NCBI GenBank assembly: GCA_003427395.1
Contig: BFEA01000476.1
Coordinates: 468,085 to 515,856 of the forward strand
Direction of reading: 5' to 3'
DNA: 47,772 nt
DNA from: Chara braunii
Lineage: Eukaryota; Streptophyta; Charophyceae; Charales; Characeae
Position 1 is the first letter of the stretch; each line of letters opens with the position of its first letter. Shown here piece after piece: positions 31,101 through 41,573 of the stretch. Made by a program: the position numbers and the translations under genes. A model generated the notes under the pieces. The model was not told the DNA's origin, searched no databases, and worked only from the letters and a program-made list of their open reading frames with translations.

Positions 31101-31306
31101 GCATGGGACCTGAGCCGGGGACCGAGCCTCCAAACNNNNNNNNNNNNNNNNNNNNNNNNNNNNNNNNNNNNNNNNNNNNNNNNNNNNNNNNNNNNNNNNN
31201 NNNNNNNNNNNNNNNNNNNNNNNNNNNNNNNNNNNNNNNNNNNNNNNNNNNNNNNNNNNNNNNNNNNNNNNNNNNNNNNNNNNNNNNNNNNNNNNNNNNN
31301 NNNNNN
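31101..31306. other. 35 bp of repeat followed by an assembly gap of 171 N
   Basis: 31101-31135 is identical to 16239-16273 (start of the GAGCATGGGACC minisatellite). N fills 31136-31306. The order of left and right parts depends on scaffolding only. Confidence 0.95.
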
Positions 31307-31330
31307 CGCTCCCCCCGCCCCCTCTCCCCT

Positions 31331-31985
31331 CCCCCCTTCCATTCACCTTCACTACCTGCCTACTCCTAAGCCTATATTGAGAGGGACCCCTGCAAGCATA
31401 GCCACCTCTCACAGTGAAGGTGACGAGGATATTGCATGTTCCCTCTTGCCCTAGCGGTTAAACCACCAGTACTTGGCCCATACATCGGCCGTGGGCCGTT
31501 GCCGTTAACAGCCCACAACTTCCGATCTTCGGGGTACCAGAGGTCAATGGCTGGAAGCGCCAGCCAAAACAAAGTCCAAAAGGCGCCGCGGCGGTTCGGG
31601 AAAATTTGGCACGCACGGGGTCGCCCGGCTCGGCATCGATAGCTAGGCCAAGTACTGGTGGTTTAAGGGTGCAGGGTTGGGGCCGCCGGTGGGGGTCCGG
31701 CTAATGCAAATGCACCTCCCTTTTCATTCCCTCTCCCCTCCCCCCCACACCAATCGAGTAGCAGCAATGTCTAAGGCCTACTCTCCCACACACCACACGC
31801 AACCCACTAACGCTCGCACTCACACCCCTGTTGGCCAAAGACCCTACTAATACCTAGCAGAGGTATCAACTGGTCTATCACAGCTGGTTGGCAGTAAGTA
31901 CGCCGCAGGCAGTCATGGGGCTCGGACCCACAACCTCCTGAATGCCACTTGCGTGCCTAACCAACTGAGCTAGGCCGCTGGATTT
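31331..31985 (-). mobile_element. tRNA-derived SINE, family T1, copy 2, split by a TTAA element
   Basis: On the minus strand the head has the A box TAGCTCAGTTGG and the B box GGGTCCGAGCCCC at about 31908-31976. The 5' half is 31667-31985 and the 3' half 31331-31457, divided by the foldback element at 31462-31662. Both halves align to copy 1 at 195-693. Confidence 0.78.
31462..31662. mobile_element. TTAA-flanked foldback element, copy 5, inserted in a SINE
   Basis: TTAA at 31458-31461 and 31663-31666 encloses ACCACCAGTACTTGGCC and its exact inverse at the other end. The interior is GC-rich and non-coding. Its host is the T1 SINE, giving an independent check of the element's borders. Confidence 0.82.
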
Positions 31986-32039
31986 ATTTCATTCTTTTGA
32001 ACAGGGGTCGCCCCTAACGTTATCAATTTAACATATCAA

Positions 32040-32448
32040 TTTGTGATTTTATTTATTTATTTATTTATTGTTATATCACCTATAAAAGTCAGGAAACGGT
32101 GTCGAGCGCATCGGTCCCGCACAGGGACCCTCCCGGCCGCGTCGCGTAGGATTTTGACATTCAAGACACAAAGCGTTTTCGGAGCAGTGCCGCTCATCAA
32201 TGGCCAGGAACTGCCGAGGCAATTCCCACTTGGCATTCGCACTCTGGAACGAAGGCCTCTGCTCATCTCCAGAAGATGCAGTGCTCCGTTGAGTAAATCA
32301 TTTGTATTCATAAATAGAGGAGAGTGTACGGCTGTACTTGGGCCCAACGTCCCATGACAAAAGTTGCAGTGCTCCCCAGAGAGGATGGCATTTGTATCCA
32401 TCACGGTCTTGCATCCTTCACGATCTATTTATAGAACTTTATACCTGA
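32040..32448. other. unassigned, with a short direct repeat
   Basis: GCAGTGCTCC followed some 20 bases later by ATTTGTATYCAT occurs twice (about 32277-32316 and 32366-32402). GGGCCCAACGTCCCAT near 32340 resembles a tail A core. No gene. Confidence 0.35.
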
Positions 32449-32520
32449 CAACTTGTGGCCCAGTGGGTACACACATCATGATGTGACTGTTGATAAACTG
32501 ACCATGTGTTCAAGCCCTGC
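32449..32520 (+). mobile_element. tRNA-derived SINE, family T2, copy 2 (head)
   Basis: TGGCCCAGTGGGTACAC (A box), GTTGATAAACTGACC and GTTCAAGCCC (B box) match the minus-strand copy near 11040-11095 (GGTACACGCA, GTTGATAAACAGACC). The body downstream is too diverged to delimit. Confidence 0.55.
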
Positions 32521-32980
32521 TGATGGATGCGATAATGTCCTGTTTGTTTTGTTGTCGATATCACGACCTAGCCCTACACTACCAGTAGTTCATGAAAGAG
32601 CAACTGAAGTAGAAACACACCAAGGTTATAAATTCATACACACGGCATCCAGGAGTCGAGTGAAAGACAAATGAGGGACTGGCAAAAGGCACGATGACTC
32701 ATGATGCAAAGATTAGGAGATGGGAGAGGTGCAAGAGGTGGAAGAGAGACACAAGATAAAACCATAGTCATGGTGAATCCCGAAACGCGATGTTATCATA
32801 AGATAAAAGTTCATCAAACATGTAAGACCAATCCAGATAAAACATTCGGTTGGTGTGTTACCCTACTGGTTTCCACTCGTCGCCAATACAAGTCCTCATC
32901 AGGGTCTTAGTCAGTAAGATACTAGACTACTGGGTCCTATTTATTTTGCATGAAGGGCTAGCATATAGAGCTTCTAGAAG

Positions 32981-33056
32981 TTTCCAGTTACTCTAGTAAA
33001 AGTCTAAGCTTTTAAAAGTTTCTGCAACTTTCCGGTTACTCTAGTAAAAGTCTAAG
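32981..33056. repeat. 48-bp tandem repeat, two units
   Basis: TTTCCAGTTACTCTAGTAAAAGTCTAAG at 32981-33008 recurs with one change at 33029-33056. Confidence 0.85.
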
Positions 33057-33088
33057 TCCTAATTTCTCCTAACTTTCGAAGGTCATGG

Positions 33089-33455
33089 AACTGTCATTTC
33101 GTCAAAATGGACATTTTTTAATTTTTTGAACGAAATTGAAACTGAGTTTTTTCAACTTTTTTGGCCGAAAACTCGTCTAAATTTTGTTGCTCTTGAGGGT
33201 CCGGCGTTTTTAAAACGTTGGACCCCCTGTATGTATCTGGACCTAGCTTGAGACAAGATGCATCCAAGCGGTCCCCCCTGGATGTATATGGTCCCAAGCT
33301 TAGTCGTGATACATCCAGGGGGTCTAGCATTTTAAAAACGCCGCACCCTTAGGAGCAACAAAATTTAAACGAGTTTTCGGCCAAAAAAGTTGAAAAAACT
33401 CAGTTTTAATTTCGCTCAAAAAATAAAAAATATCCATTTTGACGAAATGGTAGTT
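33089..33455. mobile_element. long foldback element, family F, copy 1
   Basis: Arms of about 150 bp: AACTGTCATTTCGTCAAAATGGAC...AACTGAGTTTTTTCAAC on the left mirrors GTTGAAAAAACTCAGTT...CCATTTTGACGAAATGGTAGTT on the right. GTCCGGCGTTTTTAAAACG and its partner lie inside. Non-coding; the superfamily is unknown. Confidence 0.8.
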
Positions 33456-33667
33456 ATGAACTTATGAGTTCAAAAACTCTAAAAGGCAATTTGAAACCAC
33501 TATCGCAAACCCCTTGACATCGATCGATCACAACTTCTCATTCCCACGGTTCAGGACTCTACTTAAAAAACTAAGCAGCCAACGTCGCAAGTTCGATACC
33601 CTCATCAGATATGACTTCCCAAAAAGCAAAAACTGTCAAAAATGAAAAACAAAAAAATAGACAAAAT

Positions 33668-33966
33668 AACTAACATTTCGTTAAAACTGATTTTTTTCCT
33701 TCTAAATTCACGAAATTGAGCGCACACGTTTTTTGTTCCCATGACACCGGGGACCATCGGATGGTCGGGCGTCACGACGAAGCCCGATGAGTGGACCCAC
33801 CCTCGGATGTATTTTGACGATACTTTACGTCTAGATACATCAGATGGTCAGAGTGAGATACGTTCAGACAAGCACTTTCTCACCCAATGAGGAGCAAAGA
33901 AATTTTGACTAAGTTCACTTTCATAAATTTAGGGAAAAACATATCAGTTTTAACGAAATGTCAGTT
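33668..33966. mobile_element. long foldback element, family F, copy 2
   Basis: The ends AACTAACATTTCGTTAAAACTGAT and ATCAGTTTTAACGAAATGTCAGTT are inverted and share AACTGNCATTTCGT with copy 1, 213 bp away. The arms are shorter. Confidence 0.75.
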
Positions 33967-34199
33967 GAAGATCCAATCCTCTTACCCAACTTACAAAACC
34001 GGGACCCATAAGTTGAGTCCAGGACCGACTACTAGACCCACAACAATAACAACTTGAAATGAGGCTCCTGTTCCAACCCGTCAACATCGAAAGTTACTTT
34101 AGCCCCTAATTTGTTTTGAGAAATTAACGGTCTGAATTTTTTTTAAGTCGTAAATGCAATGAATATTCCAAATTGCTTGCTCAACAACGCCATCTAAAG

Positions 34200-37100
34200 G
34201 AAATCATTATAAAAAAACAACTCAATTATTTACATCAACAAGAAGAGAAATATAAAAGTGATTCACAATTAGCTAAAATAAGTAAAGAAATTAATGGATT
34301 CAAGTCCAAACTATAGAACATATGGAACATCGATGGCAAGGGATCAAAATCAGAGGCAAAATGAAGGAACCTATTACGAAAGGGACTATGGATGTCAGGT
34401 TTTTTGCAATAGCCAAGGCTAGAATAGGTCGGATAATCATTGAAGCTCTCTCTGATCCCCGAGGGAATCACCATTCTCTGGCAACATCGACAGCAGCATG
34501 CACGAAAATCGCAAGAGATTTTTATTAAAAAAAATTCGCATCGAAATGCAAACATCGACCTCAAGAACAAAGGGTTAAGGAGATAAAAAATTTTCTTCAA
34601 CCTTGGAATAAAAGATAACAGAGTACCAAAGTTCCATGTTGTATGAACTGCTCATAAAGAGAGAAATTTTGACACCCCTCATGATGATTGAGGAGGAAAA
34701 GATTCCAGAAAAATATTCCAGGAATCGATGGACTACCGAAAGAATTATGGGAAGTCATGTGGGATTTTCTCGTCCAAGATCTCATGGACTTCTACCATGC
34801 AGTATGGGTCTCAGCCAGAATGGGGGAACTAGTAGACCAAGGGGTGCTGACCTTGTTATATAAAAACAAGAGACAAGACAAATATTTGTAATTATAAACT
34901 TATCACTCTAGTACTACTCACTGTGGTCTACAAGCTGGCAGCGAAGGCGCTAGCAAATCTTTTGTTGAAAATACTAACTGAAATCATTTATCCTACTCAA
35001 ACAGGATTTATTGAGGGTAGGAGCATTCGAGATAACATACTGCTTGTTAATAAATTAATTAAACTATCTAGACAATTCAAACATAACGCTGTTTTTATTT
35101 TTATAGATTTTGAGAAAGCTTATGATCATGTACATTGTTTTTTTTTTGACAAATGTTTGGAAAAGTTTAACTTTGGTCATTGTTTTCGTAGGTGGATAAA
35201 AATTCTGCACTCAAATGTCACTACTAGGGCGATGATAAATAAAAACATGACACCACCAATCTCGCTTGAACGATCGGTGAGACGAGGAAGTCTAATTGCC
35301 CCTTTTCCAATTTGTGTTCGTGATGGAGGCCCTACGATGTAACATGGATATTAAGCGAATTCATGTGAGTTATATTCCAGAAGAGGCCGTATCTGTTTGT
35401 TCACTTTTTGCCGACGATCTTTCCTTAATGGTAAAAGTTTCTCTTGACAATTTGGTCGTAATTGAGTTTTTGATTGATAAATTTTGTGAACTAATAAATA
35501 TGAGGATCCACTGGGGGAAACTAAAACTCAAGGATGGTGGATACATCATATCCACCATCAAGGAGTGATACCCCCAGAGCAACCAAGGATCAACTGGATG
35601 TCACTATCAACCCCAATCAAAGTGTTATGAATCACCTTATCTCCAGATGAGAAACTATCAACAAACAATGATTGGATCTCAAAGTCAGCCTTAGCTAAGT
35701 TAAAATTATGAAAAGATAAGCAGACATCTGTTATAGGACGATCGATGGTTATAAACAATGTGATCCTTGCTTCGATACAGTACAAATCAGCAGTATGGTC
35801 ACTTGACAAACCTGCTCTTAAATCTCTACAGAAGCAAATTACAGCTTACCTCTGGAGAGGTAATCATGAGTGCAAGGATGTAATTAGTAGAGTGGTCTAG
35901 CAAACGATAATTCAACCTAAGATAAAAGGGGGGGGGAATATTAGACTCTGCCACTCAAACAATGACACTCTCTATTCAGTGGATTCTAAGGTTACTTTTC
36001 AATCCAAATACACCTTGGTTAGTTCTAGCTCGGGAGCAAATTTCACGACTAGCTCCAACAATTCCCGAGGGGACAGATCCTATGATATGGCTGAAGAATC
36101 GCTAATAGTCAATCCCAAGCCTCAACACAAGAAACCGACCCTCATCGTCGAGCAACAATGGAAGATTTGAAAAATTATTCCTTTTGGACGGATTTGCTAT
36201 GGACTTGGCGCAAACTACCGCTCCCAGATAAAGTTCCCCCAAATCGTTGGGAAGAAGTTTGTCAACAACCCCTATTCAACAATAGATGGATCACTGACAT
36301 TCGGGGTAGGATGCTACACTGCATGGATTCGCCTTGGAAGAGATGAATGAGAAAATGTATACTTAGAATTAGTGATATCTGGAGTTCAGAGGCTCAGGAC
36401 TGGCGCCCTCTCTCAGATCTCCAACCTTGCTTGTGCTATTGTAGGAGGACAGAAGAGGCACTTGAGCCAATAATTGAATCCATCCCCTATAGTGGATTAA
36501 GAACCTCAAGAAAGGACCCAAATTAAGGAAGGTGATTGGGTTGGCATCCAAGGGGACTCCCTTCTAGTAGGAAAAATGGTAATGGCAAACTCAGATGGGT
36601 CCATTCTTATCTCTTTGTTTTCGCTCACACAAAACAATAAGGTAACGGAAAGTCAATCAAAGGAATCCAGATGGGTCACAATAAAGCATGTATTCAGGAT
36701 TAGAGTGTTGAGGTGTAAAGAACACTGGCTTGCCTTTAAGCCATCATGTGCAATAAACAGTTTGGCCTTAGATCCGGCATCTTGGATATGGACGGTTCCT
36801 CTGGGGAGACAAGGAAAATGTATCCGCTTTTTTCACACACTAACAGTCAAATCAACCTACCGTATGTTAAGACCAAGGTTGAACTTGAAAGACAGAGTGA
36901 AAGCAAGATGGATGAAACAACTAAATGTAAACAAGAAGGAATTACAAAATATCAAATGGTTCAAAACAATAAAGACTAAGCCAACCTTCATTGCAATGGT
37001 GGGTAGACCATCGATGTCTCCCTACTAATGATTGGCTCATTGAGAAAAAAAACTCTCTAGAGCAGAGGGGTGCTGCTTGGTGTAAACTTTGCTGCTCATC

Positions 37101-37671
37101 TTTTCCATGTAGGAAAATTCCGAAAACCATTAAACACATCTTTCTGCAATGTCTAGGTGCAGTTTGGTTGTGGTGGTGGTGGGACAGGATCTGGAACACT
37201 GTCAACACATATCAAACTTGGCTCTATTATGTGAGACTTGGTCTCCAGATCAGATGGATGGATTTTCACATAATTTGTTTGTAATCGGAAGATGAGCAAT
37301 TTTTTGGCCCCTATGGAGATGTCAATGCACTTATGAAATGGAGGGAGCAAGGCTGGAAGGCCCAGACTTTACAGAATCAATCAAACCGCAAGTGCAGACA
37401 TTTATCTCATATCTTACAACACATTCAACAATTCAGTGGCGCTTGGCTAGGGGGCCCTCAAGTGGGCAAGATAGGGGAGATTAAATGGAGCAGAGACAGG
37501 GGGAGAAAACCTGGATTGACGAATGAAAGAAGTCCAGAAGGATTACCGCTTAATTTATCACGAGTGGACAAATGTAGACCCAGCTGTACCCCTTCCCCCC
37601 CTTACAGAATTTTCAGATCCCTTCCTTCCCTCCTCCTTAAGCTTGGTTCCTTTGAGCTGGTTTGGGCTTGA
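34200..37671 (+). pseudogene. LINE-beta ORF2: reverse transcriptase and zinc-binding end, heavily broken
   Basis: Pieces in order: the linker (IRGKMKEPITKG, EALSDPRGNHHSLATSTAAC, 34330-34530); reverse transcriptase fingers (PGIDGLPKELWEVMWDF, about 34710); TQTGFIEGRSIRDNILL (about 35000); motif A IFIDFEKAYDHV (about 35095); motif B ERSVRRGS (about 35268); catalytic FADDLSLMV (about 35407). Later come NRWEEVCQQPLFNNRWITD (about 36240), the segment from HVFRIRV to FFHTL (36690-36840), and a Cys-rich WCKLCCSS...HIFLQC region (about 37078-37150). At least six stops or frameshifts separate these. In motif B the usual acidic residue after RG is changed to Ser, probably by decay. Confidence 0.82.
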
Positions 37672-37924
37672 GTAGGGAGAAATGGTTTGATTCTATGTAG
37701 TTTTGATTCTGTCAAAAAGGCTACTGCAGAAGTTTCTACAATAATGTCAAGGGAAAAGTGAAAGGAGTTTTATGAGAAGTATCTGGATGACTATATCAGA
37801 TTGGGCTATATGAGGTAGTACTGCTAGCAATACCACGGGCATCTGGCGGCCAGTTTCTGGCTGAAGAGGCAGTACTCCTTTTCTCCATACTTCCTGTTTT
37901 TTTGAATCATTTATCAGTAACATT

Positions 37925-38092
37925 TGTATGAGGGACGCTGGACCCGTTTTCCAGCAGGTGCAGCTCCCCACCAATAGACTGGAGCCAGTAGCTGGGCTGT
38001 TAGTGGTGGATGCTCATAGCAACACCACTAGCATCCACCACTAGCAGTCATAGCAACACCACTAGCATCCACCACTAGCAGTCTCAGTCGGT

Positions 38093-38125
<33 letters not shown>
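37925..38125 (+). other. LINE 3' tail A with duplicated stem-loop arm
   Basis: Begins GGGACGCTGGACCCGTTTTCC and passes through AGCTCCCCACCAATAGACTGGAGCC. TTAGTGGTGGATGCTCATAGC can pair with GCATCCACCACTA. The segment TCATAGCAACACCACTAGC...CACTAGCAG occurs twice in tandem (about 38012-38082). The A run is at 38097-38125. Confidence 0.7.
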
Positions 38126-38126
<1 letters not shown>

Positions 38127-38431
38127 CATCATCAAAAATCTCGTCAGGATAAGAGCGTCTCCACAGCTCAGTCTCTTCAAACTTCAAAGTGAACAAGAAG
38201 GGGAACTCAGTCCCTGGAAGTTGGAACAGTAGTGTGAAACAAATGGCGTGGTGCAGAAAAGAGCAGACGACCGCGGTTCTTTTTTGTTGTTTGCTCCAAA
38301 GGAGCTATATAATCTTGAATGCTCTGAAATACCAACTTCCCAGACACGGAGTCACGCTGGCTCTTGTGACACAGCATGCATGCCAACTCAGCGGAACCAT
38401 TGAAAACGTTCAACACGCAGCCCAGGTCCTG

Positions 38432-38476
38432 TTTTTTTTTTTTTTTTTTTTTTTCCTTTCAAATTTGAGTTCAATT
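38432..38476 (-). mobile_element. 45-bp poly(T) insert with 10-13-bp target-site duplication
   Basis: CCAGGTCCTG at 38422-38431 and 38477-38486, each followed by at least three T, flanks 23 T and only 22 other bases. Confidence 0.6.
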
Positions 38477-38684
38477 CCAGGTCCTGTTTGGCCTACCCTT
38501 CACTACATTGGAAAAAGGAAAGCAAAACAAAAAACAAAAAAAAACGCATGTCAGTGATCGGTCAGTTATCAGTTACAATTGTGTGGAGACGTGAGAAATG
38601 GAACATGCACAATAGAGAACACAATACAAGTCCACACGAAGATGCATCGATAGAAAGCAACCAATAATACACTTTGAAGATAGA

Positions 38685-38995
38685 GTTTTTTTTTTTTTTT
38701 TTTTTTTACCCACACACACTCAGGTGCCCCTTCCTAAAAAAAAAAATAATAAATAAAAAAAAGAAAAAATCTGGAGGGCATCAGTCTGGTTGCTTTTTAC
38801 CGCAAACGAAAATGATACATTGAACATGGAAAGAAGCAGGTGGACACCTTGTAGTCGGGAGACTCTCAATGGTACCCAGTCACTACAGTTCCCTCAATCT
38901 GTCCATCTCCCCATCAATCCCATACATCCTGTAACCCACATATCTCAAAGATAAGAGTCATAACAGTGTATTTCAGAAACACTCTCAATTTTTTC
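38685..38995 (-). mobile_element. ~310-bp retroposon, minus strand, with 9-bp repeats
   Basis: GAAGATAGA lies at 38676-38684 and 38996-39004; T run 38686-38708 follows the left repeat. The body matches neither tail A nor tail B. Tentative because the repeat is short. Confidence 0.45.
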
Positions 38996-39021
38996 GAAGA
39001 TAGAAAGTTGCAATTGGTTTC

Positions 39022-39534
39022 TTTTTTTTTTTTTTTTTGAAGAATCATTGCTCACAATTGTTGAGGCCGGGGTCCTCACAGTCTACCTGGAATAATAGAT
39101 CGTCTGGGAGCGTTACCCAGCTTCGCTTACAGGGAGGGAGCCCCGCAGGGGACCAACCCCCTTGAGACAAACAGCCAAATTAGGCATCAACACAACTGAC
39201 AATGCAAGACTTCCACCTACCTTTATCCCCACTAGATACTTCTCTGCAGCTTATCCTACTTGAGGTTGCAGCTACGACTGGGATGAATTCCCCACGATGG
39301 GAGATGGGATCTAATGCTAGCTGCCTGCGCCTATTGGCGCTCCCTATAGCCCTTCATGCCTCCAACTACTGCCCTCCCACCGAAGAGAAAATTAACCGAG
39401 TGCCCAGGTAATTAGCTAGGTTCTGTTAACCATTTGTCCAAAACCACCTTGTTATCCACTACCCTTGCCAACTTTTCACCCTGGGCCCAGGTCCCCAGGA
39501 ACCAAGATAGGCCTCCAGCGTGCTGTCTGGGGCC
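39022..39534 (-). mobile_element. 513-bp retroposon with tail B-like end and 17-bp target-site duplication
   Basis: AAGTTGCAATTGGTTTC (39005-39021) and AAGTTACAATTGGTTTC (39535-39551) differ by one base. The T run begins right after the left copy. Read on the minus strand, the 3' part has AAGCGAAGCTGGGTAACGCTCCCAG and CCCCGGCCTC before the A run, like the tail B elements at 40610-40950 and 41271-41405. Confidence 0.75.
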
Positions 39535-39548
39535 AAGTTACAATTGGT

Positions 39549-39581
39549 TTCGTTTACCTTTCAAAAAAAAAAAAAAAAAAA
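39549..39581 (+). mobile_element. 33-bp poly(A) insert at an already used target
   Basis: AAGTTACAATTGGT (39535-39548) and AAGTTAAAATTGGT (39582-39595) flank TTCGTTTACCTTTC and about 20 A. The left copy is also the right target duplication of the 513-bp element. Confidence 0.55.
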
Positions 39582-39734
39582 AAGTTAAAATTGGTGGCCC
39601 GTCCATCAACAAGGCTGGCTGTGTACCCCCCTAAGAGTCCTACCCCCTTGGCACAGTGCAGGTCTGAAAATATGGCACAATTCAAAACTGCCCCCACCTC
39701 TATCTCTCAATTTCTCAAAGGGTCCCCCCCACCC

Positions 39735-39912
39735 CCCCACCTCCTCCTTTCTTCTAATGAAATGGTAATGGCTTTGAGATACCATCATTGTACTGACAGG
39801 CCCTATGGAATTCAGAAATATATCATTCTATTCATCTGATTTCATCTGGATTCGAACTCAGGTCTGCATTTCAAGAGTTAATTGGGTGTACTAACTGAGC
39901 CAGGCCTGTTGG
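39735..39912 (-). mobile_element. tRNA-derived SINE, family T2, copy 3
   Basis: On the minus strand GGCCTGGCTCAGTTAGTACAC (A box) and GAGTTCGAATCC (B box) form the head. AAATCAGATGAATAGAAT, GGGCCTG and a GAAAGGAGGAGG end correspond to copy 1. Confidence 0.65.
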
Positions 39913-40356
39913 TCCTCTACCACATTTCCATTTCTTCTTATATTTTTATTTGTATTTTTTTTCAGTCGAAGGTGCCCATATTAAGGGTGGGCCCTCAATT
40001 ATCAGCATTGGGATGCAATGATGGGTCTGATGCCCCTGCAGTGTGTCAGAACGAATGAGTGGGGAATACTGGCACGCTTGTTTTTTCTTTTTCTTTGAAT
40101 CTTTTCTCCAATGGGACGTGGTAGGATGCGGTACAATCTTAAAAATAGAGATGAAGAGCAAAATTCTGCAAGTAAATCTCTGGTAGGAAACTGTGAACCG
40201 TCATTTTGCCATGATGACCACACAATAGGATTTTCTTGGTGATGTTTAAAATCATAAGACATGGGCTTTGAAGGACCGGCTTGCACAGGTATCCCCTGAA
40301 GGTAAACTTTCTGTTTGTAGCTGGTTGGGGAGGGGAGTTCATTAGTGACAAGAAGA

Positions 40357-40358
<2 letters not shown>

Positions 40359-40394
<36 letters not shown>

Positions 40395-40458
40395 ACAAGC
40401 TCCATCTATTGGTGGGGAGCAACACCGGCTGGAAACCGGGTCCAGCGTTCCATAGATA
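40359..40458 (-). mobile_element. 100-bp retroposon with tail A and exact 16-bp target-site duplication
   Basis: TAGTGACAAGAAGATC is repeated exactly at 40343-40358 and 40459-40474. Between are ~32 T, GCTCCATCTATTGGTGGGGAGC and CTGGAAACCGGGTCCAGCGTTCC, that is, tail A and nothing else. Confidence 0.88.
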
Positions 40459-40609
40459 TAGTGACAAGAAGATCCCGAATTGTTGGAAGGCCTTTTAGCC
40501 TTTTGGTATGGCTACCATTCCCTTCTCGGTTGCCGATTTAGGTAAGTTTGAGTATATGACTTGACATTGAGATTGAATTGTGGTTTTAGGTTAGGGGTTG
40601 TTGATCGGT

Positions 40610-40950
40610 GTTTTGGGGGAGTCTATTTTAGACTCTCATGAAGCGAAGCCGGGTAATGCTCCCGGAGTAGAGCGAGGTAGGAGTAGGGTTAGAGATACAG
40701 GTTGGTTCCCAGTGGCTTGTTGCAGTCTCTTGTAGTTCTAGAATAGACAAGATGGACCAGCCTCCCCTTTTTCTTTGCAGAAATAGCATGCCTACCGATA
40801 GGAGGATGGGACACTGGACCCGGTTTCCAGTAAACCTCAATGAGGCTTGGTTACCTTTTCCGGGTTGAGATGTGGAGCGATTCCCGGCCTCCTTTTGCAG
40901 TTACATTGGAATAATGCTATTTCAAAAAAAAAAAAAAAAAAAAAAAAAAA
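40610..40950 (+). mobile_element. retroposon with tail B
   Basis: GAAGCGAAGCCGGGTAATGCTCCCGG (about 40640), GGGACACTGGACCCGGTTTCC (40808), GGTTGAGATGTGGAGCGATTCCCGGCCTC (40864-40892), then an A run at 40924-40950. No target duplication found. Confidence 0.62.
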
Positions 40951-41270
40951 GAATTTCCTAATACATTCGATTTTTTTTTTATTTTTTTTTTTTATTTTTT
41001 TTTTTGGTAACCCCCCTCAAAAGAGCCCCCTCCACCCTTTCCTAACGACCTCGCCACACCACTGCCGGTGTCGAAACGAACGAGGAGGAGTGCATCTTCC
41101 CGCAGAGAAAGGAAGGATGCATCTGTTAGTAGGAATAACAAGGGATGCATCATACCACTTTCTGCAGAAGATGCATTGAATTTCTCCTTTTTCCGTTTCG
41201 ACAGTGGTGTGCGAGGCCCTAGGTATGATGAAGCCACCTTCCAAGACTCACCAGCCTGCAAGTGCAGCTT

Positions 41271-41405
41271 TTTTTTTTTTTTTTTTTTAGGCAGTGTATT
41301 ACAAATGGAAGTAGAGGCCGGGAAAACCTCAACAAACAACCCGGGGGGAAACTGGGACCATTACCCAGCTTAGGCTTGTGCTGGAAACCGGGTCAAGCGT
41401 CCCTT
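41271..41405 (-). mobile_element. short retroposon with tail B
   Basis: T run 41271-41289, then GAGGCCGGGAAAACCTCAACAAACAACCCG and ACTGGGACCATTACCCAGCTT, GGAAACCGGGTCAAGCGTCCC: tail B in reverse. Confidence 0.62.
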
Positions 41406-41573
41406 CAACTTCCCAAGTGACAAGGCGTCCAAAGTAGAGTTGAAGCATCGAATCAATCAATCTTCTCTACCCAAAAAACCATTACCATCTACACTACAAT
41501 TTCATCTGACATCCCACATTCTCAGGGCTTAGTCCTTACTGGGTAAACTGGGTAAAGTGCACTTCTGCCAGCC

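Larger units (their letters stand above)
34150..38125 (+). mobile_element. 5'-truncated LINE (LINE-beta) with tail A
   Basis: Carries the linker, reverse transcriptase and C-terminal region of ORF2 (to about 37671), then a short 3' UTR and tail A at 37925-38096 with poly(A) to 38125. It is much more AT-rich than LINE-alpha. No endonuclease part is present, so the copy is truncated upstream of about 34150. Confidence 0.78.
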
